Assembly: GCA_963702925.1 (NCBI GenBank)
Contig: OY969771.1
Coordinates: 1 to 64,000, forward strand
DNA: 64,000 nt
Source: CAIKMD01 sp963702925
GTDB lineage: Bacteria; Pseudomonadota; Alphaproteobacteria; ATCC43930; CGMCC-115725
Direction: 5' to 3'
A program made the translations under genes and the position numbers. Shown here one piece after another: positions 55,792 through 63,928 of the stretch (within the stretch, counting starts at the first letter, position 1; each line of letters begins with the position of its first letter). The notes below the pieces were generated by a model. It did not search any database and was not told where the DNA came from. It worked only from the letters and a program-made list of their open reading frames with translations.

Positions 55792-56367
55792 ATGGATCTC
55801 GAACGCGCTCTCCGATCCCGCCGCTCCCTGCGTGCCTATTCGGCCGAACCGCTGGGCGGAGCCTTGCTGCGCCGCTTGATCGATGCCGCCATCCAGGCGC
55901 CGAGCGCCGTCAACGAGCAGCCCTGGCTGTTCTCCGTGGTGCGCGATCCGGCCGTGCTCGACCGAATCTCAAACGGCGCGAAAGCCCACGTGCTCGCGCA
56001 TCCGCCGCAGGGTGTCGCGCTCGATCATTTGCACGCAAGGCTGGATGATCCCGCTTTCCACGTCTTCTACCACGCCCCGGCGCTCGTCGTGATCTCGAGC
56101 CGGAGCCGCGGTCGTTGGGCGGTGGAGAACTGCGCCCTGGCGGCCGAGAACCTCATGCTCGCCGCCGCCGCGGCGGGGCTCGGATCCTGCTGGATCGGCT
56201 TCGCCCAGGACTGGCTCGCAACGCCGGAGGGCAAGGCGGCGATCGGCGTCCCGGAGGATTGCCTTCCGGTCGCGCCGATCATTCTCGGGCATCCAACGGC
56301 GGCGCCGGCACCGGTGGCCCGAAAGGAGCCGGAGCTCATCTGGATCGGCGGATCGGCCGAGCGCTGA
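55792..56367 (+). CDS. Nitroreductase family protein
   Basis: A 191-residue FMN-dependent nitroreductase. RRSLRAYSAEPL near residue 9 and PSAVNEQPWLFSVV near 40 contact FMN, and GLGSCWIGFA near 128 is the family's central helix. GGAGG lies 7 bases before the ATG. It would reduce nitro compounds, quinones or enones with NAD(P)H. Its likely promoter carries an FNR/FixK-type box, shared with the dehydrogenase remnant upstream. Confidence 0.88.
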   Translation: MDLERALRSRRSLRAYSAEPLGGALLRRLIDAAIQAPSAVNEQPWLFSVVRDPAVLDRISNGAKAHVLAHPPQGVALDHLHARLDDPAFHVFYHAPALVVISSRSRGRWAVENCALAAENLMLAAAAAGLGSCWIGFAQDWLATPEGKAAIGVPEDCLPVAPIILGHPTAAPAPVARKEPELIWIGGSAER

Positions 56368-56451
56368 AGTCCGGTTCGTTCGTGCCGTTGTCCCTGCCGC
56401 GGAACTGCTGTGCTCGGTCAGGAGCGGCTTGCCTCGATGAAGGAGATCACC

Positions 56452-57318
56452 ATGAAGAACGGTTCCGACAAGCCGGTCTGGTTCATCACCGGCTGCTCGA
56501 GCGGCTTCGGCCGGGCCTTTGCCCGCGCGGCGCTGGCCCATGGCTTCCGCGTGGCTGCGACTGCGCGCGATCCGAGGACGCTCGACGACATCATCAGCGG
56601 CCACCCGGATCGGGCGATCGCCCTCGCGTTGGACGTTACCGACTCGGCCCAGATCGCCCGGAGCGTGGCGGAGGCCGAGCGAGCCTTCGGCCGTATTGAC
56701 GTGCTGGTGAACAATGCCGGCTACGGCTATCTGGCCGCGGTCGAGGAAGGCGAGGACAAGGATGTCCGGGCCATGTTCGAGACCAATTTCTTCGGCCTCG
56801 CGGCCATGACCCGGGCCGTGCTGCCCGGCATGCGCGCCCGAAGGAGCGGCTTCATCGTCAACATCGCCTCGGTCGGCGGCATCGTCGGCTCTCCCGGCTC
56901 GGGCTATTACGCGGCGACCAAGTTCGCCGTCGAGGGGCTATCGCAGTCCCTGGCCAAGGAGGTCGAGCCACTGGGGATCCATGTGCTGCTGGTCGAGCCC
57001 GGCCCGTTCCGCACGGATTGGGCTGGACGCTCGCTGAAGCAGTCGCCCGTCTTCATCCCGGATTACGAGGGCACGGCCGGCCGGCGCCGGCGCGAGACCG
57101 CCGCCTATAGCGGAACCCAGGCAGGAGACCCCGAGCGCGCGGCGGCAGCCGTCATCAAGGCGGTTCAATCGGCCAACCCGCCCCATCACCTCGTGCTCGG
57201 CCGCCAGGGCCTGCAGAACGTGGAAGCGCAGTTCCATTCGATGCTGGACGAAGTCGAGCAGTGGAAGACAACCACCCTGTCCGCGGATTACCCGCAAGCC
57301 AAGGGGCCAGCGTCCTGA
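56452..57318 (+). CDS. Short-chain dehydrogenase/reductase (SDR)
   Basis: A 288-residue classical SDR. The cofactor motif is TGCSSGFGRAFA near residue 13, NNAGYGY follows near 87, the catalytic Ser lies in VNIASVGG and the Tyr-Lys pair in YYAATKFAVEG. The cofactor loop (AATARDPRTLDD) with its Arg suggests NADP. AAGGAG 7 bases before the ATG at 56452 selects that start over 56437 or 56410. It is probably in one transcription unit with the nitroreductase. The substrate is unknown. Confidence 0.9.
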   Translation: MKNGSDKPVWFITGCSSGFGRAFARAALAHGFRVAATARDPRTLDDIISGHPDRAIALALDVTDSAQIARSVAEAERAFGRIDVLVNNAGYGYLAAVEEGEDKDVRAMFETNFFGLAAMTRAVLPGMRARRSGFIVNIASVGGIVGSPGSGYYAATKFAVEGLSQSLAKEVEPLGIHVLLVEPGPFRTDWAGRSLKQSPVFIPDYEGTAGRRRRETAAYSGTQAGDPERAAAAVIKAVQSANPPHHLVLGRQGLQNVEAQFHSMLDEVEQWKTTTLSADYPQAKGPAS

Positions 57319-57508
57319 TGGCCGATGGCGGCAGGCGCATTCGACCAGTGTTATCGAACGACTGCTTCCCTTGGCATCCATTACCAAGCCGCCCTTCAAC
57401 TTTCGGCCAATCAAGGCGGGACGGCGCCCATGCCAGTCCTCCAGCCGAGCGGACCGATGTCTCGGAAGCAGACATGCTGGCCAGAGAGGCTAGTGACGCA
57501 GATTGGTT

Positions 57509-57556
57509 GGAAACCTGCCGTTCATTCGCCCCGGTTTGAACGGCGAGGTCGTGCCA
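57509..57556. repeat. Dispersed repeat family 2, copy 1
   Basis: About 48 bases with the core TTCGCCCCGGTTTGAACGGC, repeated at 58959-59006 with three differences by eye. The two copies flank the binding-protein gene in the same orientation. Confidence 0.75.
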
Positions 57557-57696
57557 TAAACGGAGGTGGCACGCTGAAGCGGAAGCCGGAGCCTATCTTG
57601 CGCTGTCGGCCTTCGCCGCCTATCGATCTCCTTGTGGTCGAGGCCTGACTCTCGCAAACTTGTCTGCGAGAACGGTGAATGTAAGTAATGTCGGTC

Positions 57697-57716
57697 TCCT
57701 CATCTCCGGATGAGGA
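57697..57716. other. Perfect hairpin, possible leader or terminator
   Basis: An 8-bp perfect stem (TCCTCATC / GATGAGGA) with a TCCG loop, about 120 bases before the binding-protein start. There is no T-run behind it on the plus strand, so a leader structure is as likely as a terminator. Confidence 0.35.
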
Positions 57717-57838
57717 AAGGGGCTTAGGTCACTGCACGAAAGAGTGACAAACACTAGCTGAGAACGAACGACAGGTGCGTGCATGGTTGGTCGCAAGCCA
57801 CTTATCGACAACAGCTTCGTGAAATGAAGAGGTCAATC

Positions 57839-58849
57839 ATGGTGACGCGTGGATTACTGCGTTCGGCTGTCTTTGCGCTTGCGGGGGCGATATTGGTGGC
57901 TGCATCGGCACGGGCGGATTCGGCCCAAGTGACCTTGGCGTTGCCGTCGGTCAACATCTCGTTCACTTCGCTTTATCTCGCTGAGGATTTGCACCTCTGG
58001 GCCGACCAAGGCCTCGAAGTCAAAACTATGGTCATTCCGGGCGTCGGCACGAACAACGCCGTCATCAACGGCTCGGTACAATTCGCCATGGGCTCATCCG
58101 ACGCTATCACGCGCGCGTGGGCGCACGGCCAGCACATGCAGGCGATCGGCGCCGGCGTCAAAAAGACCATGGAATGGGTGATGATCCGCAAGGACATCGC
58201 CGACGCTGCACATTTTGACCCGACCGCGCCACTGAGCGAACGCGCGAAAATCCTGAAAGGTCGTAAGATTGCGATCACTGCCATCGGCTCGCTGCCCGAT
58301 GCAGTGTTGAAATCGGTTGCGGCCGAAGCGGGCATCGACCCGGGCGATATCGTGACGCCGACAATGCTGCCGCCCGAAATCATGGCGGCATGGATAACGA
58401 AGCGGATCGACGGCTTTTCGAACGCAATGCCTTACGCGCAGCAGGTGATGGCCGATGGCTCGGGCGTGATGGTCTCCGACCCGACCAAGGGCGAACCGAC
58501 CAAGTTCTTCCCAATTGCAGCGTCGATCGTGACCGTGCGCGCCGATTACTGCCCGGCGCACGCCGATCTCTGCACCAAGTTCATGAACGGCATGATCCAG
58601 GGCATCAAGATCGTGGTGACTGATCGCGAGAAAACCATGGCCGAAATGAAAAAGCGCTTTCCCGCTTATGACGATACCGTCCTTGGCATGGCCTACGACG
58701 CGCTGAAGGATGCCGAAAATTATCCGCCGCGCGTCGATCCGAAGGCGGTCGAAAACGGGGATCGGATGAACATTGCGGCCGGATTCTTGAAGCCCGACGA
58801 AAAGCTCAACGATTATCGGCCGCTGATCGACAACAGCTACATCAAGTAG
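57839..58849 (+). CDS. ABC transporter periplasmic binding protein (NMT1/TauA family)
   Basis: A protein of about 336 residues with a signal peptide ending ASARADS and an SsuA/TauA-like two-lobed fold: SVNISFTSLYLAEDLHLWAD, then GSVQFAMGSSDAITRAWAHG and GRKIAITAIGSLPDAVLKSV. The ATG at 57839 has AGAGG 8 bases upstream; 57824 is an alternative. As with the binding protein at 16.2 kb, no permease or ATPase lies nearby. It may bind a small organic ligand, which sequence cannot name. Confidence 0.83.
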   Translation: MVTRGLLRSAVFALAGAILVAASARADSAQVTLALPSVNISFTSLYLAEDLHLWADQGLEVKTMVIPGVGTNNAVINGSVQFAMGSSDAITRAWAHGQHMQAIGAGVKKTMEWVMIRKDIADAAHFDPTAPLSERAKILKGRKIAITAIGSLPDAVLKSVAAEAGIDPGDIVTPTMLPPEIMAAWITKRIDGFSNAMPYAQQVMADGSGVMVSDPTKGEPTKFFPIAASIVTVRADYCPAHADLCTKFMNGMIQGIKIVVTDREKTMAEMKKRFPAYDDTVLGMAYDALKDAENYPPRVDPKAVENGDRMNIAAGFLKPDEKLNDYRPLIDNSYIK

Positions 58850-58958
58850 CGCCGCGCCGCCGGCGTTTGAACTCCGGCGCTTTGATGATGGTCTCGGCGA
58901 TCTCGCGCGCGCAATCGACGAAGAGCCGCGCCTCCTGTGTCTCACTTCCGCTTTGGGT

Positions 58959-59006
58959 GGAAACCTGCCTTTCGTTCGCCCCGGTTTGAACGGCGAGATC
59001 GTGCCA
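58959..59006. repeat. Dispersed repeat family 2, copy 2
   Basis: Second copy of the 48-base repeat at 57509-57556, in the gap after the binding-protein gene. Confidence 0.75.
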
Positions 59007-59035
59007 AAATCAGAACCGCGCACCCGTGTCGGAGG

Positions 59036-59458
59036 TTAGGCCGGATGGACCTCGACAAGTTCGATCGCGTGCCCGTCGGGGTCACGGACCCATGCGGTCA
59101 ACCGCTTGCCCGGAGTCCCTTTGAGCGGTTGAAGGAACTTGACGTGCGCGCTCTCCATCACGCCGCAGAGACGTTGCAAATCGTTGACGTGGATGGCGAC
59201 ATGAATCCCGGTTGGCTTGACCTCCGCAGGCGCGTTTTCACTGATATCTTTGGTCAATTCGAGGGAGGGTTGGGTTTCCCGGTCGCCGTAGCCGACGTGA
59301 CCAACCTCAACCTTTCTGGTCTCATCGGTACGACGTCCCATCGGTTTCATCCCGAGAAGTCGGGTATAGAATTCGATCGACCGATTGAGATCGGCGACCG
59401 GCAACATCGTATGATGGATACGGAACGTCAGATCGCCGACGAGGGTCTCGCTGCTCAT
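59036..59458 (-). CDS. gloA: Glyoxalase I (lactoylglutathione lyase)-like VOC protein
   Basis: A 140-residue VOC protein with two βαβββ repeats. The four metal ligands fit the glyoxalase I pattern: His in HHTMLPVADL, Glu in SLELTKD, His in GIHVAIHVND and Glu in HAIELVEV. RLLGMKPMGRRT is also typical. It detoxifies methylglyoxal through the glutathione adduct, probably with Ni or Zn. It lies about 100 bases after kdpA on the same strand; methylglyoxal detoxification and potassium handling are linked in bacteria, but that link here is inference. Confidence 0.87.
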   Translation of the reverse strand: MSSETLVGDLTFRIHHTMLPVADLNRSIEFYTRLLGMKPMGRRTDETRKVEVGHVGYGDRETQPSLELTKDISENAPAEVKPTGIHVAIHVNDLQRLCGVMESAHVKFLQPLKGTPGKRLTAWVRDPDGHAIELVEVHPA

Positions 59459-59558
59459 GGCGTGCCTCCCTTTCGCTCATCTTGATAGTTTGCGGCCAAG
59501 AGCGGACCATGGCAATGGCTGAACGCCAGGATCTCTTCGCCGCGCATGCGATGAACGA

Positions 59559-61310
59559 TCAGAAGGCGATTCCCGCGCGCATCACAAAATGCTCGACCAG
59601 CGGTCCTAAAGAGATTGCCGGAAAGAAGCTCAGACCGCCCACGAACACGATCATGCCGGCAAGCAGCGCGACGAAGAGAAAACCTTCCGTCGGCAACGTG
59701 CCTTCGGAGCGCGGTATCGAAGGTTTCGCTGCGAACGAGCCGGCAATCGCAAACACCGGAACGATGACCAGAAACCGTCCCGCGAACATCGCCACCGCAA
59801 GCGTCAAATTGTAGAAAGGCGTATTCGCATTCAAGCCGGCAAAGGCGCTGCCGTTGGTGGCTGCCGCCGAGGTGTAAGCGTAAAGAATTTCCGAAAAGCC
59901 GTGCGGCCCGGGATTGGCCGGCCCGCTCAGCCCCGCCGAAACGACACACGCGACGGCCGTGAGGCCCAGGGTTACAGAGGGAGCGCAGAGCAAGGCGAGT
60001 GCCGTCATCTTGATTTCGCGCATTTCGATCCTCTTGCCGGTGAATTCCGGCGCGCGGCCGATCATCAAGCCGGCAAAGAATACGGCGACGAGCGAGAAGA
60101 GCAGGATTCCCCACAAGCCCGAGCCGGGCGCGCCGAAAATCACCTCGTCCATCATCATGTTGCCGAGCAAGACCGCGCCGCTGAGCGGCTGAAAGCTGTC
60201 ATGCATCGCATTCACGGCGCCGTCCGACGATGCCGTGGAGGCTTCGGCGAAGAGCGCCGACCCGGCGACACCGAATCGCACTTCCTTGCCTTCCATGTTG
60301 CCGCCCGGCTGCAGCGCGCCGGCGGTCTGGTCGATGTGCAGGGACGTGAATTTGGCGTTGGCCTCTGATTCGGCCGCATAGAGAACGGCAACGCCGAGCC
60401 CGAAGAGGAGCGTCATGGTTGCGAGCAGCGCATGACCCTGCCTTTGGTTCCCGACCATCCGGCCGAACGTATCGGTCAGGGCGGCGCCGAGCAGAATCAT
60501 GAGTGCTGCTTCGACGAGATTCGTCAATGAATTCGGGTTTTCAAACGGATGAGCCGAATTGACGTTGAAGAAACCGCCGCCATCGCCGCTCAGCAACTTG
60601 ATTCCTTCCTGGCTTGCGACCGGGCCGCGCGCGATGAGCTGCGTGGTGCCCGTCAGCGTTTGGGCCGCGACCGTGGGACCCAACGTCTGGGGGACGCCCT
60701 GCGTCACGAAGAACAAGGCGGCCGCCGCGGAGATCGGGAGCAGCACGTAGAGCACCCCGCGCGTCAGGTCGCACCAGAAATTCCCGATCGTGCCCGTGTT
60801 GCGGCGCGCGAAACCGCGGATCAGAGCGACGGCGACGGCCAGGCCCGTCGCGGCGGAAAGAAAGCTCTGCACGGCGATTCCGGCCATCTGCGCCAGATAG
60901 GTGAGCGCAGTCTCGCCGGAATAGGATTGCCAGCTCGTATTCGTGACGAAGCTCACCGCCGTATTGAAGGCCAAGTCCGGCGAAAGTGCCGGAAGGCCCT
61001 GCGGATCGAGCGGTAAAAGGTTTTGGACGCGGAGGAGAAGATAGAGCGCAAGCGTACCGACGGCGTTGAAGACGAGCAGCGCGACGGCGTATTCGGACCA
61101 TGTCTGCTCGACCGAGGCATCGACCCCGGCCAAACGGTAGAGCGCCGCCTCGATCGGCCCGAGGATCGGTCGCAACCCGGTGCGCTCGCCTTCATAGACA
61201 CGAGCAAGGTATCCGCCGAGCGGCCGCACGAGAGTGCCGATCAGCAGCGCAAAGATGCCGATCTGTGCCCAGCCGGCCACGCTCAACCGCGCGGCTCCGT
61301 ATCCGGGCAT
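59559..61310 (-). CDS. kdpA: Potassium-transporting ATPase subunit KdpA (orphan)
   Basis: A 583-residue, fully hydrophobic KdpA with about ten transmembrane helices. The selectivity-filter-type loops are visible: VTNTSWQSYSGE near residue 115, SGDGGGFFNVN near 240, a third repeat near SSDGAVNAMHD and TNGSAFAG near 480. The length and both ends look intact. kdpB and kdpC should follow but do not: glyoxalase I is next downstream. No kdpF is seen upstream. Without KdpB it cannot form the known pump unless the other subunits are encoded elsewhere. Confidence 0.92.
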   Translation of the reverse strand: MPGYGAARLSVAGWAQIGIFALLIGTLVRPLGGYLARVYEGERTGLRPILGPIEAALYRLAGVDASVEQTWSEYAVALLVFNAVGTLALYLLLRVQNLLPLDPQGLPALSPDLAFNTAVSFVTNTSWQSYSGETALTYLAQMAGIAVQSFLSAATGLAVAVALIRGFARRNTGTIGNFWCDLTRGVLYVLLPISAAAALFFVTQGVPQTLGPTVAAQTLTGTTQLIARGPVASQEGIKLLSGDGGGFFNVNSAHPFENPNSLTNLVEAALMILLGAALTDTFGRMVGNQRQGHALLATMTLLFGLGVAVLYAAESEANAKFTSLHIDQTAGALQPGGNMEGKEVRFGVAGSALFAEASTASSDGAVNAMHDSFQPLSGAVLLGNMMMDEVIFGAPGSGLWGILLFSLVAVFFAGLMIGRAPEFTGKRIEMREIKMTALALLCAPSVTLGLTAVACVVSAGLSGPANPGPHGFSEILYAYTSAAATNGSAFAGLNANTPFYNLTLAVAMFAGRFLVIVPVFAIAGSFAAKPSIPRSEGTLPTEGFLFVALLAGMIVFVGGLSFFPAISLGPLVEHFVMRAGIAF

Positions 61311-62138
61311 TGGCGTCCTGTTGCCAGATTCCGGCAGGATCGGAAAGCCGGCGCCGGCCGGAAGTCCGTGATGATCGAGCTAAACATAAGAAGATCCTGC
61401 ATTTGAAGCGAGGTCTCGCTCACACGAAGAGAAGGCAGATCAGCTGCCTCGGAGGATAATCCATGAGCAGGCCAGATTGCGACTTTGGACGCAAATCAAT
61501 AAAGCTCATGTGTATCGGGACAAGTTAACGCAATTCGAAATAACCGTGCGAGCTTCCGCTCCGACCTAGATAAAAGCGAGCCATTACGAGTGATCTCACA
61601 GGGGAGCCTCGACGTCCGCTCTGGGTCCAGGTCACGCCGTTCGGCAATCGTTCGGTGAACGGCAGCAATGGGGTCGGAAGTTGCCGAGAGGCCAAAATTA
61701 GGGAATGGCCGTTTTTCATTCAGGCCCGCCCGAAAGCTGTCCTGCCGCTTTCGGCCAAATTCGGATGCCGCCGACCGCCTACGCGAATGACCGGTATTGG
61801 CACGAAGGCAAAGTGCCCGGTCGATCGTCGAATGCCCGCTTGTTGATCGAGAGCAAACCGAGTCTAAACGCTAACCTAATGCCGCCTCTGACACTTTCTG
61901 GCCGTTCGCGACGATGATATTCGGACGACCGGCTCGCGATTGACCCGACAGCGGTACGTTCGGCGTGCCGACGCCTTCCGCAACCGCGCCGTCAAGGCGG
62001 TCCGCTTCTGAGTAGCGCGCGCCGCCAGGGTCGCCGCCTCCCGCGCGCGGTGCCGAGGGCGCCGGACGGCATCTATAAGGAACCGCTTCGCTGCACGAAT
62101 TGACCGCGCCTTTGTGACCCAGAGCGCCAGTCTCCGGC
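61311..62138. other. Repeat-bearing gene-free region upstream of kdpA
   Basis: About 830 bases with no convincing gene. It contains copy C of repeat family 1 and CCGACCTAGATAAA (61561), which recalls the weak FNR-like site at 26317. Frames within it look random. The kdpA promoter should lie in its first 200 bases. Confidence 0.45.
61623..61688. repeat. Dispersed repeat family 1, partial copy C
   Basis: About 65 bases matching the start of copies A and B (GGTCACGCCGTTCGGCAATC and on) and then diverging. Confidence 0.7.
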
Positions 62139-62756
62139 TCAGGCCAAGTCACCATCCTCGAGCTCTTCCGCCGCCTGCTCGGCAATATCGCGAATAGCCG
62201 CCGCGAGATCGCCAATCAGAACTACCTTCCCCCAGCGCGCGGTGGCGATCTGGTCGCTGACGATGCGCTCGATCTCCGTCTCAGTTACCTCCCGAGGACC
62301 CATGTTCGAGATTACGTGCCAACGGGTGGATTCAAACCATTCTGACACAGGGTAGGTATCGAAACGGGTATCAACATAGCGCTTGCGGGTACCCCGGAGC
62401 TCCATGCTCGCGTCTCCGGCATCCGTATCGAGCATGCCGACGCGGTCGCTGCCGTCCCGCCCGACGCCATACCCGATAAGGATTCGGTCGATGAGGACCG
62501 CAAGGCGGCCGCCCTCTTTGAGATCTTGGCGTAGCGTATCGCAATCGATGACGCATGGGCCCTGGGCGAGGACGTATTCGAGCCTGAGGGCGAGGTAGAC
62601 GTCGGACCTCATGGTGGCATCCCCCGACCACTGCTCCTCGTCGGAGATCGACACATTTCCATTTTGGCAGATGGCGAGAACGAGAAGTTCGGTCCTCCGC
62701 TTGTCGCCCCCGAGGACGTGAAATCCGTCGGTGAAAAGCTTGCTGTAGTCGGCCAT
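62139..62756 (-). CDS. Hypothetical protein
   Basis: A 205-residue soluble protein starting MADYSKLFTDGFHVLGGDKR at 62756, with GGAG near the ATG. It is acidic towards the C-terminus (AAEELEDGDLA) and has no motif I recognise. DKRRTELLVLAIC and LRQDLKEGGRLAVLIDRILI suggest an α/β fold. A small frame ends 16 bases upstream, so the two may be one operon. The setting near an excisionase-like gene suggests a mobile element. Function unknown. Confidence 0.6.
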   Translation of the reverse strand: MADYSKLFTDGFHVLGGDKRRTELLVLAICQNGNVSISDEEQWSGDATMRSDVYLALRLEYVLAQGPCVIDCDTLRQDLKEGGRLAVLIDRILIGYGVGRDGSDRVGMLDTDAGDASMELRGTRKRYVDTRFDTYPVSEWFESTRWHVISNMGPREVTETEIERIVSDQIATARWGKVVLIGDLAAAIRDIAEQAAEELEDGDLA

Positions 62757-62772
62757 GCTCCGGACCTCTTAA

Positions 62773-62979
62773 TCAGAATGGTTTTGGCGCCGAATTGTCT
62801 GACGGGCGTGCCGTCATCGCGCTCTCGACGGACGCTCGTTTAAGCAGGTGGTAGACCGCGCCATGCTCATACAGCTGGCGACTGACCCGGAACGCGGCTG
62901 AGATCGCCTTGCGCTCCTCACGAGAAAGCCGATCGCCAGCGTGTCTCTCATCCCTTCGAATAAGTTTCGGTACTGACAC
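62773..62979 (-). CDS. Possible small basic protein
   Basis: A 68-residue frame with a GTG start (MSVPKLIRRDERHAGDRLSR), helical and Arg-rich, 16 bases upstream of the 205-residue hypothetical gene. There is no clear ribosome site and no known family. The close spacing is the main support. Confidence 0.4.
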   Translation of the reverse strand: MSVPKLIRRDERHAGDRLSREERKAISAAFRVSRQLYEHGAVYHLLKRASVESAMTARPSDNSAPKPF

Positions 62980-63578
62980 TGCGATATAGTTCGCTGCCGC
63001 CGTCCGTCCGTTGATTTGATCGAATCCTGTTTAGACAAAATGTCGCGGCCGTTGTGGCCGTTACGGCGCTGCCGCGCGCCGCCTCCGAGAGATTCCCGCG
63101 CCGCACGCCAAGGCCTCGGGAAGGGGTTGCCCGCTTCCTCCCCACGTGGCGCCCTGACGGACACGGCCCCAGAGGCCACGCTGGACGAAGTTTCCCATGC
63201 ATTGGGCTCGATCGCCCTTGTCACCGGCCGGCTCGATCTTCGGTGGGTTCTCCGCCACCCGCGGCGCTAGGGGCGTCCTTATTATTGGCTGGCGGCCGGA
63301 TTTTTGGGCGCCGCGGCAGGAGGGGCCGCCCGGCCGGACCGCCGCTGCGAACGGTACCCCCGGGCCGGGGCTGGCGGCCAATAAGTGGCGATTTTCGGCC
63401 CCTGGATCGCCCGCCTAGCACTGCCCGCCGGTCTGGCGCAGCCCGCCGCAGATCGAAGGGCATATAGCCGCCGGCAGCGCGGCATCCGCGCTGAAAAAAT
63501 CCGGAACGGGCAGTAGCGGCCGGACCGAATGTTTTTAGCTGTTCCGGCAGAGGCCAATCACGGCCAACGGAACTCCCC
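62980..63578. other. Very G+C-rich gene-free region
   Basis: About 600 bases without a credible gene on either strand. An 11-base direct repeat, GGCTGGCGGCC, occurs at 63287 and 63369. It separates the minus-strand hypothetical pair from the plus-strand HTH gene and should hold both promoters. Confidence 0.45.
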
Positions 63579-63878
63579 ATGCGCAACACCCCCCTTCATC
63601 GGCCTGCGGCGCCGAACGACCAACCCGAATTCCTGACTATCCCAGAGGTCGCCAATCGTTTACGGCAATCCGTGAGCACAGTGCGCCGCCGCATCGCGAG
63701 CGGCGAGCTTAAGTCCGTGAAGGATGCCAGGGTCCTCGTCGCCACTCGCGACTTCTACGACTACGTCGAGCGCAGGCGCCGACGATCGAAGCGGCGGCCC
63801 TCCCTGGGGTGCCTTGTGCATCTGCCGGCCGAAGACAGCCAAGTCATTGATCCGTCTATTACAATAAATATGGTGTGA
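63579..63878 (+). CDS. Excisionase-family helix-turn-helix protein
   Basis: A 99-residue protein with a MerR/excisionase-type winged HTH at residues about 18-65: FLTIPEVANRLRQSVSTVRR, then IASGELKSVKDARVLVATRD. It is followed by a strongly basic stretch (VERRRRRSKRRPS) and ends in TINMV. Such proteins bend DNA at attachment sites or control plasmid and integrative-element genes. A long inverted repeat begins inside its last codons. No matching integrase lies in the remaining 120 bases. Confidence 0.8.
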   Translation: MRNTPLHRPAAPNDQPEFLTIPEVANRLRQSVSTVRRRIASGELKSVKDARVLVATRDFYDYVERRRRRSKRRPSLGCLVHLPAEDSQVIDPSITINMV

Positions 63879-63928
63879 TGACGGGTCGTATTATTTCGGA
63901 TCTAAGTAATATACCCCGTCGTCACACC
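63872..63928. repeat. Long inverted repeat at the end of the HTH gene
   Basis: GGTGTGATGACGGG (63872-63885) pairs with CCCGTCGTCACACC (63915-63928) with one G-T position; an inner TATTA/TAATA pair extends the stem. It covers the HTH stop codon. It may be a terminator, although no T-run follows, or a protein-binding or recombination site. Confidence 0.6.

Larger units (their letters stand above)
57319..57838. other. Gap with repeat and hairpins
   Basis: About 520 bases without a gene. It holds repeat family 2 (57509-57556), a small 7-bp hairpin (57650-57671) and the perfect hairpin at 57697-57716. The end of the stretch should contain the promoter of the binding-protein gene. Confidence 0.5.

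Noticed and set aside
61311..61420. kdpF upstream of kdpA
   Set aside because: No short hydrophobic reading frame could be found on the minus strand directly before kdpA.
61561..61574. CCGACCTAGATAAA as an FNR/FixK box for kdpA
   Set aside because: At least three mismatches to the consensus and about 250 bases from the gene. It was noted only as similar to the weak site at 26317.
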